From: a virus
DNA length: 22,013 bases
IMG/VR virus record: IMGVR_UViG_3300023104_000128
Location: 1 to 22,013 of that record
Strand: one strand, 5' to 3'
The notes under the pieces are model-generated. The model ran no database searches. It was not told where the DNA came from and saw only the letters and a list, made by a program, of their open reading frames with translations. The first letter of the stretch is position 1; each line of letters starts with the position of its first letter. Made by a program: the position numbers and the translations under genes. This document shows, piece after piece, positions 13,570 through 20,867 of the stretch.

Positions 13570-16538
13570 TGGCCAGAAGAGAAATCCCCAGAGAATTATC
13601 AATTTACATAAATGATAAACAAGTAATAAATTCGTTTGCAGGTATTTCACGTGCTATCACTCAAACGAGGGGCGAAATGAATAACCTGAATCGAAATTCA
13701 GCCACTTATAATGAAGACATGGCCAGATTAGGCGGTGAACTTCAGCAATTGACAGAAAGGCAAACTGCTTTTAGAACTGAAATCCGGGAAACGTCCGGGG
13801 CAATGGATGAATCAGCCGGAAGTTTTAAAAAGTTAAGAGATGGTTTATTGTCAGGGGATTTTGTAAGTGCGCGTGAGGGTTTAATGGGTTTAAGGTCAGA
13901 ACTTACTAATCTTATTAAAACTTCTTTAGCTTTTATTGCTACTCCTTTGGGTATGGCAGTTGTCGCTTTGGGAGGGATTGTCGTTGGTACAAAAGCGTTA
14001 TTCGATTTCAATAAAGAATTAGAAATTTCAAACAAATCATTACGATCGTTTGGTGTAGCTGCCGAAGAACTTACAAAAGTACGTTCGGCAATTATGGCAA
14101 CGGCCGAAACCTACGAAAAAGAGTTTGACGAAATTACCGAAAAGGCAAATTCGCTGGCACAATCTTACGGAATTTCAATGCTCGAAGCAAACGAAATTAT
14201 TGCAAAAGGTCTGGCAGAAGGTGGCGCGCAAAACAAAGAATTCTTAGATAGCATTGGCGAATATGATGAGTTTTTTGCAAAAGCAGGATATTCAGCACAG
14301 GAATTTATTGATATTATTAATAGCGGTTCCAGCTTAGGTATTTATGCAGACAAACTGCCAGATGCGCTAAAAGAAGCCGATTTATCCCTGAAAGAACAAA
14401 CTAAAGCAACTCGTGATGCTTTAGAAAATGCCTTCGGTGGTGCTTTTTCAGACCAGTTATTGGCAAAAGTGGCTTCGGGTACAATTACCACCAAAGAAGC
14501 TTTACAGGAAATAGCAAAAGAATCAGCAAAAACACAATTATCCCAACAACAACAGGCACAACTTACGGCTGATATTTTTAAAGGAGCGGGTGAAGATGCC
14601 GGTGGTGCATTAAAGATATTACAGGCTGTTGGCGGAACGGTTAAAACCGAAATGACCGCAGCTGCAAAAGCATCTGATGATTTGCGTGTCGCAAACGAAA
14701 AACTAAACAAAGCACAGGCAGAACTTTTCGAAATAGAAGGGTTTGGCGGAATGTGGGATGCAATAAAGGCACAGGCTACATCTGCTTTCGCTGATATTTT
14801 GACCTACATCAGTGATGTAAAAAAAGACATGGGACCATTAATTGATTTAGTGGGATTTGTGTTTGCTAATGCCTGGCGATTACTGGTAATAGTGATTAAA
14901 CCATTCTTTGAAGGTGTAAAATTAGGAATAAAAGGAATTTCATTCCTTATTGATAGTATTGGTAAGAGTTTCAATTTTTTAAGAGATACACTAATTTCAG
15001 GACTTCAGGCAATCGTTTCCAAAACTTCACCAATTCTAAAAGCGTTGGGTGTTGATGTTGATCAATTACAAAAAAAATTAGAAGCTTTAAAATCAAAAGA
15101 TGTTGTTGTAAAAACCAAAACTACCGAGGAAACGACCACCAAACCTAAAAAAACCGCTGAAGAATTAGCTGAAGAACAGCGACTTTTAAAAGAAGCTTTA
15201 GACAAACAAAAGGCTTTACGTGATGCAGCCAGACAAAAGGAATTAGATGCAGCCCAAAAAGCGCGTGACAAAAAACGTGCTGAAGAAGAAAAGGCTGCAA
15301 AGTTAGAATTAGACAGAATGCTCGCTTTGGCAAAAGCTAAAGCAGATCTGGCCAAAGCCGAATTGAACTTTTTTATTGCCAATGAGCGAAGCAAATTAGA
15401 TTCAACTAAGCAATTAACACCACAAATTATTGCTGAAGAAACAAGCCGTTTAGAAAGAATACTTGATAAACAGCTTACAGCAATGGCTAATGAGCGTTTG
15501 GCACAAGTTGAAAAAGCGGAAGCCGATGCAAAATCAGCTGAGGAATTGGCAATTGTAAAATACACAATTGATTTAGAATATGAAACGCAACGACAAAATT
15601 TACAGTTAGAGTTTCAGCAAACTACAGATGCCTTAAAAAAGGAATATGAAGCTGAGCAAAAAGTTTTAGCTGCTGAACAATTACAAGCGGATAATGAATT
15701 GGCTTTGATGGAAGCGGATAATTCTTTCGAAGCCGGTAAAATAAAACAACAACAAGATTATCAGTCACAATTAGCAGGATATAAAAAGCTTCTGGATGAC
15801 AAAAAAATAACCGAAAGTGAATATATTAGATTTAAAGATGCTGCTGAAAAGCAACAGGCTGAAATTGACAGACAAAGAGAAATAAATAAAGTTAATGCAA
15901 GTTTAAATGCTTTCGGACAATTAGCAGGTGCATTAGGTGAATTATTTGGACAATCTAAAGAATTAGCAATTACACAGGCAGGGATAAACGGAGCATTAGC
16001 AATCACTTCTATATTATCTGCACCTTCAATGGGAAATCCTATTTTGGATGCAGCTGTAAAAGCTGTTCAAATCGCTGCAACTGTAGTTTCAGTCGCTGCT
16101 CAGGTAAAACAGATAACAAAAGCAAAAGCACCTAAAAAACCAAAGTTCTATGATGGTGGTTTCACAGGTGATAATGCAATTGGTTATGATCAATACGGTA
16201 AAATTGTAGGTGATGTTCATGATAATGAATATGTGATACCAAAAGCCATGACTCAAAGCCCTCGTTATGCAAATACAATTGCATGGCTTGAAGCAGAAAG
16301 AACAGGTAAATCTTCAAGGAAATTCGCTGAAGGTGGTGCATCATCTTCAAATATGATTCCTGAATTAGTTATGAACGAAAATGATGCAGAAATGAAAGGA
16401 TTACTGCGTGCATTGCTTTATAGGTTAGATAATCCAATTACTCCAAATCTTATTTTTGGCTATGATCAGGCAAAAGCGGTTGAAGATTTGAATAGTGAAC
16501 GTGTAGCGTCTGAACAAAATGCAACGGTTAATGAATAA
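13569..16538 (+). CDS. Tail tape measure protein
   Basis: This 989-residue protein would set tail length and be ejected with the DNA. It has the classical layout. The N-terminal helical region has heptad character. A hydrophobic segment lies at about residues 116-147 (LAFIATPLGMAVVALGGIVV), and another hydrophobic region at about 420-470 (PLIDLVGFVFANAWRLLVIV). A long Lys/Glu/Ala coiled coil runs over about residues 510-780. A C-terminal module follows, with YDGGFTGDN then GDVHDNEYVIPK near residues 860-895, which is common at the end of tape measure proteins. Being the longest gene, upstream of the distal tail genes, agrees with this. Expected tail length by the usual rule is roughly 140-150 nm. 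Confidence 0.95.
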   Translation: MARREIPRELSIYINDKQVINSFAGISRAITQTRGEMNNLNRNSATYNEDMARLGGELQQLTERQTAFRTEIRETSGAMDESAGSFKKLRDGLLSGDFVSAREGLMGLRSELTNLIKTSLAFIATPLGMAVVALGGIVVGTKALFDFNKELEISNKSLRSFGVAAEELTKVRSAIMATAETYEKEFDEITEKANSLAQSYGISMLEANEIIAKGLAEGGAQNKEFLDSIGEYDEFFAKAGYSAQEFIDIINSGSSLGIYADKLPDALKEADLSLKEQTKATRDALENAFGGAFSDQLLAKVASGTITTKEALQEIAKESAKTQLSQQQQAQLTADIFKGAGEDAGGALKILQAVGGTVKTEMTAAAKASDDLRVANEKLNKAQAELFEIEGFGGMWDAIKAQATSAFADILTYISDVKKDMGPLIDLVGFVFANAWRLLVIVIKPFFEGVKLGIKGISFLIDSIGKSFNFLRDTLISGLQAIVSKTSPILKALGVDVDQLQKKLEALKSKDVVVKTKTTEETTTKPKKTAEELAEEQRLLKEALDKQKALRDAARQKELDAAQKARDKKRAEEEKAAKLELDRMLALAKAKADLAKAELNFFIANERSKLDSTKQLTPQIIAEETSRLERILDKQLTAMANERLAQVEKAEADAKSAEELAIVKYTIDLEYETQRQNLQLEFQQTTDALKKEYEAEQKVLAAEQLQADNELALMEADNSFEAGKIKQQQDYQSQLAGYKKLLDDKKITESEYIRFKDAAEKQQAEIDRQREINKVNASLNAFGQLAGALGELFGQSKELAITQAGINGALAITSILSAPSMGNPILDAAVKAVQIAATVVSVAAQVKQITKAKAPKKPKFYDGGFTGDNAIGYDQYGKIVGDVHDNEYVIPKAMTQSPRYANTIAWLEAERTGKSSRKFAEGGASSSNMIPELVMNENDAEMKGLLRALLYRLDNPITPNLIFGYDQAKAVEDLNSERVASEQNATVNE

Positions 16539-16545
16539 TATTTTG

Positions 16546-16553
16546 TAGGTTTG
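16546..16553 (+). promoter_or_regulatory. Possible host-type -7 element before the second secreted protein
   Basis: TAGGTTTG is an exact match to the Bacteroidota TAnnTTTG element and lies 26 bases before the ATG at 16580. Unlike the six phage promoters, it has no TGTCCTATT box at the required distance, and I see no clear TTG-type -33 element either. It may give the following gene independent, host-driven expression. Confidence 0.3.
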
Positions 16554-16579
16554 ATACTATAACTTTAAAAATAAAAATC

Positions 16580-17179
16580 ATGAAAAAAATTATTTTGCTG
16601 ATCCTGTTGTTTTCTTCTATATTGACTTATTCACAGGAAAAATTTGACTCTTATAATAGTTCATATTTCAAAAAAGATTTTCCTATTTTAATTGCTGAGA
16701 AAAATGACAAAAGCATTCAGTTTTATATTGATGTAAATTCGATGGATAAATCAAGTAAAACAGCAATGCTTGTTTTAGATTCAAAAAGTATTGATGAATT
16801 TAAAACTATGGTGTTGAGTTTAAAAGATATATATATCAAGTGGAAAAAGACCGCAGTTGACAATAAAGTTACTGAGTTAGATAAAGCTGTAGAAGATAAA
16901 AGAATTTCTGTTACGTCAGCTTTTAATTATGGAAAATGGAATTTTGACTTTAGCACTCAATTAACGGCTAAATTTAAAATCATAAATAATATACCATTAA
17001 TGATTATCGAAAGCGATGGTTTAGAATCTTCCAGCAATAAATTTATTAAAAGTGACGGGTTTGTAATTGTATTTGCTTTAGATAATGAGTTTGATGCTTT
17101 GGTTTCTAAAATAGATTTAACCAAAGCAAATGATTATTTTGCTAAAAAAAGTGGTAAAGAAGATTTATTTAAAAATTAA
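16580..17179 (+). CDS. Secreted hypothetical protein, probable moron
   Basis: This 199-residue protein has a typical Bacteroidota signal peptide, MKKIILLILLFSSILTYSQ, with cleavage expected around residues 17-19 before EKFDSY. The mature part looks like a compact alpha/beta domain (IQFYIDVNSMDKSSKTAMLV, then FKIINNIPLMIIESDGLE, then GFVIVFALDNEFDALV) without a catalytic motif I recognise. It lies between the tape measure and the distal tail gene and is closed by its own terminator. No tail protein would need a signal peptide, so an accessory function in the lysogen or in infected-cell envelope change is inferred. Confidence 0.6.
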   Translation: MKKIILLILLFSSILTYSQEKFDSYNSSYFKKDFPILIAEKNDKSIQFYIDVNSMDKSSKTAMLVLDSKSIDEFKTMVLSLKDIYIKWKKTAVDNKVTELDKAVEDKRISVTSAFNYGKWNFDFSTQLTAKFKIINNIPLMIIESDGLESSSNKFIKSDGFVIVFALDNEFDALVSKIDLTKANDYFAKKSGKEDLFKN

Positions 17180-17218
17180 TAATTCAAACTTCCACCAAAT
17201 GGTGATATCTTAATTCAA

Positions 17219-17245
17219 AACCTCTCAATCCTGAGAGGTTTTTTT
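17219..17245 (+). terminator. Intrinsic terminator fused to late promoter P6
   Basis: A perfect 8-bp stem, AACCTCTC (17219-17226) with GAGAGGTT (17233-17240), has the loop AATCCT and a T-run through 17245. It is nearly identical to the terminator at 13113-13139, from which it differs by one base in the stem. The P6 box follows one base later. Confidence 0.92.
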
Positions 17246-17246
17246 A

Positions 17247-17287
17247 TGTCCTATTATTCACGATCCAACTCCAATAAATTCGTAGAA
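17247..17287 (+). promoter_or_regulatory. Predicted phage late promoter P6
   Basis: The box TGTCCTATT (17247-17255), 19 bp, TAAATTCG (17275-17282) and four bases lead to a predicted +1 A at 17287. That gives a 14-base leader before the ATG at 17301. It would drive the distal tail operon to 20837. Confidence 0.72.
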
Positions 17288-17300
17288 TAATAATCAACTT

Positions 17301-18419
17301 ATGATATCAATTATTAAGGCTCCTGCATTAAATCGTGTTTTGCTCGATGCAAATAATACAGTTGTGGTTTTGCAATCTACAAACGGCAACGGCTACTATT
17401 TCCGGGCTTTAATTTATGTAGATGATGTGCTGTTTGATGAACAGGGATGGTCCAGAAAAGACAGCTACACCGCCAGTAAGGATTTAGTGAAATTATACAA
17501 CGCCTACTTTGAAACCATTCAAACCATTTTTACTGAAAATGGAATCACAGAACAAACGCACCTCAAAAAGAAAATCACCATTGTTGTTCAGGAAAAATCA
17601 CTTTCAACTGATACAATTGTTGCCACGGTTACTTTGCCGGACTTTTATTTTATGTACAATGTTAATCCGGAATTGTTTGATGATAGTACCAAACTTCAGT
17701 TTTTAGGGTTGACACCTCCGGTTCTAAGAATACCGGATTCCGGTAAAATAATGATTCCTTTTTACGCCAAAGCAATCGATGAAACGGTTACGGTTGAATT
17801 AAAAGATAATTTCGGAACAATTATAAACACAGTTTCGGTTGAAGCTTTTACAGATAAAAAAGTATTTCTGTACGCTTTTAATCTGTCACCTTTAACACTG
17901 GTAAAAGACACGCTGTATTTTGAATTAAATATAAAATGTGGTCTTAAATCCATTACAAAACATTATCGCCTGATCAGGTTTCCAGATTATAATGTCAAGG
18001 AAATCTATTTCAAAAATAATTTTGGTTATTATTTACCTGCCTATTTTGATGGTGAACTTGAAATACAGGATTCTTTCAAAATTGATGATTACAAACAAAA
18101 AGACGGTACCAATGTCGTTTTCGAAGTAATCGAAGAAGCAACCTATACTATTAACACTGGTTCATTGCTTCAGGACGAACGTGCAATTGTGAATCAGGTG
18201 GCCACTTCACACGAAATCTTATTCATGGTCAACAATCAATGGAGAAAAATACAGACCAAAACCACAAAATCACTGGAATACCGGGATAAAAAGCATTTAT
18301 ACGCTCAGGATCTGAATTTTTCATTCGTCAAAAACGGCAAAGTCGAAAATTATTTCGAAACGGAAGCAGGTGCTGACTGGGATGATAATGACTTTTTGCC
18401 AAACGATTGGTTAACATAA
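17301..18419 (+). CDS. Distal tail protein, Bacteroidota-phage type
   Basis: This is a 372-residue beta-rich protein immediately downstream of the tape measure block, where distal tail (Dit-like) proteins usually lie. It begins MISIIKAPALNRVLLDANNT and has repeated strand-turn segments (GYYFRALIYVDDVLF, then HYRLIRFPDYNVKEIYFKN). A stretch NNFGYYLPAYFDGELEIQDS is of a type common in tail proteins of these phages. The acidic C-terminus ends DWDDNDFLPNDWLT. No enzyme motif is seen. The function is inferred from gene order and beta-sandwich character. Confidence 0.6.
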   Translation: MISIIKAPALNRVLLDANNTVVVLQSTNGNGYYFRALIYVDDVLFDEQGWSRKDSYTASKDLVKLYNAYFETIQTIFTENGITEQTHLKKKITIVVQEKSLSTDTIVATVTLPDFYFMYNVNPELFDDSTKLQFLGLTPPVLRIPDSGKIMIPFYAKAIDETVTVELKDNFGTIINTVSVEAFTDKKVFLYAFNLSPLTLVKDTLYFELNIKCGLKSITKHYRLIRFPDYNVKEIYFKNNFGYYLPAYFDGELEIQDSFKIDDYKQKDGTNVVFEVIEEATYTINTGSLLQDERAIVNQVATSHEILFMVNNQWRKIQTKTTKSLEYRDKKHLYAQDLNFSFVKNGKVENYFETEAGADWDDNDFLPNDWLT

Positions 18420-18429
18420 CACAAACGAT

Positions 18430-18927
18430 ATGAATTACGAAGGATTTGAAACGCTTATAGCCGCTATTGGTACTGGTGATAAAAATACAGCACTCGAAAT
18501 AAGAAATATTTTTACACAGGTAATCAAAAGTATTTTTATGCCAGGCTTTATAGTAATGGTTTACTGTACTGAAGAAGAAATAGCAACTTTATTTGATTCA
18601 ACTGGATTAGGTACAGGTAAATTTATAGGGTGGCGAATTTGTAATGGTTTACATGATACGCCTCCAATGGGAGGAAGGGTTCCTGTTGGTTACGGTGATA
18701 GTTACCCGGAAATTGGCGCAACTGGCGGTTCTAAAGATGCTGTTCTTGTGGATCATGATCATGATATTGATTTGCACAATATTGATACAACTGGAATAAA
18801 AGTGGCTGACGGTTCTGGAACAAAATCTGGAACTGGAAAAACTAGCCGAGCAGGTGAAAGTGGAATAGGTAAAAATATGCAGCCTTACACCGTTCTTTTG
18901 TATTTGATGAAAACTGAAGAAGAATGA
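18430..18927 (+). CDS. Phage tail-collar-domain fibre protein
   Basis: This is a 165-residue protein with a recognisable tail collar signature: GWRICNGLHDTPPMGGRVPV (about residues 67-86), then GYGDSYPEIGATGGS (about 87-101), a His-rich VDHDHDIDLH (about 107-116), and the terminal GIGKNMQPYTVLLYLMK. In the family these parts form a trimeric knob, and His-x-His residues can bind a metal ion. Here His109-Asp-His111 are candidates. The N-terminal helix probably attaches it to the baseplate. It starts 10 bases after the upstream stop and overlaps the next gene by four (ATGA). A short host-contact fibre is the likely role. Confidence 0.8.
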   Translation: MNYEGFETLIAAIGTGDKNTALEIRNIFTQVIKSIFMPGFIVMVYCTEEEIATLFDSTGLGTGKFIGWRICNGLHDTPPMGGRVPVGYGDSYPEIGATGGSKDAVLVDHDHDIDLHNIDTTGIKVADGSGTKSGTGKTSRAGESGIGKNMQPYTVLLYLMKTEEE

Positions 18928-20837
18928 GTTTATTAAAAATAATTGCTAACGATACTGAGATTGATTTTGTAAAAGAAACATTATCTATAAAAACCGAAAA
19001 TAACGCATTATCACGTGATTTTAAGGTTTCGGCTTCCAACTATCCATTTTTGATTATAGAAAATGACAATACTCGTAAAGCATTAGGCACACGGGATATT
19101 GCATCTATAAAGAAAAATAAGGTAATTGAAGTAATTGTTTTCGAGGGCGGCAAAAAATATTATGGTGAACTAAAAATACTATCCTATATAAACGGGTTCA
19201 GAAAATGTGATTTAAAATATTCATCGGTAATTTTATCAATCATGAATAAAAAAATTGCTGAATTCATGCCGGTAGTTTCTGTTATTCCGGATGAATTAAA
19301 CCCAATTCCATATTCTGAAAAATCGCCTGTACCGTTAGAAGGTTCGCAACATTGGAAAAATTACCCGGTTCCATTTCTGGATCATAATTTTCCAGAAGTA
19401 AAATGGCAGTTCCCAACTATGAAATGGCTAAATAAATTTGGAGTTGACCTCGAAGCTGATGATCCTTGGAAGGCATATCGTGATCACGTCAATTTATATG
19501 ATGAAAATGAATTGGTAGAAAATTATTTCACCATTGTTGGTGATGTTTGTAATGTATATAACCGAAATGTGCCATCACCACAGATTTTTATATTATCTCC
19601 GGCATTTTATGCACTGCAAAGTTTAGGGTTTACACTTTCCGGAAATTTTATAAATAACGAATTTATTAAAAGACTGCTACTTTATAGCAATAAAAATAAT
19701 TTGACGGAAACAAATGTTATTAAGGATACTACAGAAGAAATTTTACCAATGCTTTTTAGTGTGCCTGTTTATGATGATGAACATAATGTGATTGAAATTC
19801 TTTACTATCATGGTATAAAAAAATATGCTGCAGCTTTTGCTGGTTCGTATATTTTCGAGTATAATATTTTTGAGCCTTATTTTGAAAAAGCACCTGATAG
19901 CGATGGAAGGGTTGCTTTTAATTCATTTCGTATATATTTAGAGACAGATGAAGTAAAAGACCTGTATGTTCATTGGACAGGAGATCCTGAAAAAAATTAT
20001 AAAGGAACGGTAAGAATAGACATTTCATCTGAGCAAGTGGGATCAATGATTGTGATGGAATATTATTGTGCTTTTGAGGATTTACCTGTACATTCCATTT
20101 TTCTTTCTTCAAACTATGCTCAGATTTATAATCAAATGCACCCAACAATTGAACTTGGAAGATATTTACCGGATTGGACATTTGGAACTTACCTGAACGA
20201 ACTCCAGAACCTGTTTAATCTGGAAATTAATATTGATGATTTTGCAAAAAAAATTACGATAGATTTCAATGAAGACACAATTGAAAATTCCTCTACTTAT
20301 GTAGTCAATAAATCCCTTGAAATGACATCGTATGAACAAACGCCATATAATGCTTTTTTATTAAAGTTCGATAATGATGAAGATTCCGCAATTTGGATAA
20401 CCACAGAAGGAAATGCAGAATTCGGAAGTCAGACTTCAAACTTTTTAGAAACATTACGGTCAAAATTCAAGAACGTACCAACTACATACACCGCAAACCT
20501 CTCAGAAGCTTTAGATTCTAAATCCGGTACCGGAATAATGATTTATGATCCTTCAAAAAAACCTTATATATCGGCTGATTTTCTTGGGCAAACGCTCGCT
20601 ATGAATGGAAGTAAAGGAATCTATAATGTTTTTTGGAAAATATTTTTGAAATTTCTTTTAAATAGTTCTCCGGTTGAGTTAAATGGACCTTTTACCGAAA
20701 CTGAGAAAAACAAAATTATTCAGGAGAAAAGAATATTTGTAGATAATCAGGAATATATGATTGCATCCACTGAATGTAAAGAAACCCAGCAGGATAATTT
20801 TATTATCAAATTTGATTTGCGAAGTATTAATTTTTAA
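18924..20837 (+). CDS. Large baseplate hub or tail-tip protein
   Basis: This is a 637-residue soluble protein at the end of the tail operon. It starts MSLLKIIANDTEIDFVKETL and contains beta-rich sections plus a segment LPDWTFGTYLNELQNLFNLE followed by FAKKITIDFNEDT (about residues 412-450). That segment resembles hub or tail-associated proteins, where a helix pair precedes strands. The C-terminus ends in strands (EYMIASTECKETQQDNFIIKFDLRS). The last-gene position after the distal tail protein fits the tail-associated (Tal-like) protein that closes the tail tip. No lytic domain is seen. Its stop is followed by the hairpin at 20845-20867. Confidence 0.6.
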   Translation: MSLLKIIANDTEIDFVKETLSIKTENNALSRDFKVSASNYPFLIIENDNTRKALGTRDIASIKKNKVIEVIVFEGGKKYYGELKILSYINGFRKCDLKYSSVILSIMNKKIAEFMPVVSVIPDELNPIPYSEKSPVPLEGSQHWKNYPVPFLDHNFPEVKWQFPTMKWLNKFGVDLEADDPWKAYRDHVNLYDENELVENYFTIVGDVCNVYNRNVPSPQIFILSPAFYALQSLGFTLSGNFINNEFIKRLLLYSNKNNLTETNVIKDTTEEILPMLFSVPVYDDEHNVIEILYYHGIKKYAAAFAGSYIFEYNIFEPYFEKAPDSDGRVAFNSFRIYLETDEVKDLYVHWTGDPEKNYKGTVRIDISSEQVGSMIVMEYYCAFEDLPVHSIFLSSNYAQIYNQMHPTIELGRYLPDWTFGTYLNELQNLFNLEINIDDFAKKITIDFNEDTIENSSTYVVNKSLEMTSYEQTPYNAFLLKFDNDEDSAIWITTEGNAEFGSQTSNFLETLRSKFKNVPTTYTANLSEALDSKSGTGIMIYDPSKKPYISADFLGQTLAMNGSKGIYNVFWKIFLKFLLNSSPVELNGPFTETEKNKIIQEKRIFVDNQEYMIASTECKETQQDNFIIKFDLRSINF

Positions 20838-20844
20838 AATAAAA

Positions 20845-20867
20845 AAGCCTCTTTATTTAAGAGGCTT
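20845..20867. terminator. Bidirectional terminator between the late operon and integrase
   Basis: A perfect 9-bp stem, AAGCCTCTT (20845-20853) with AAGAGGCTT (20859-20867), has a 5-base loop. On the - strand the hairpin is followed by a run of Ts (complement of the A-run at 20839-20846), so it is a good terminator for the integrase. Its stop codon lies inside the hairpin. On the + strand the downstream T content is poor, so it should terminate the tail operon less efficiently. It separates two converging transcripts. Confidence 0.82.

Noticed and set aside
14342-14710. 122-codon open frame on the - strand
   Set aside because: It lies wholly within the tape measure gene and is low-complexity (Ala, Ser, Cys) with no sign of independent expression.
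15062-15565. 167-codon open frame on the - strand
   Set aside because: It is complementary to the Lys/Glu/Ala coiled coil of the tape measure gene. The Ala/Ser/Phe-rich translation is what that codon usage produces in antisense.
17192-17206. Small inverted repeat CACCAAATGGTG before the terminator at 17219
   Set aside because: It has only a 5-bp stem and a two-base loop, with no following T-run. It is too weak to call as a terminator or operator.
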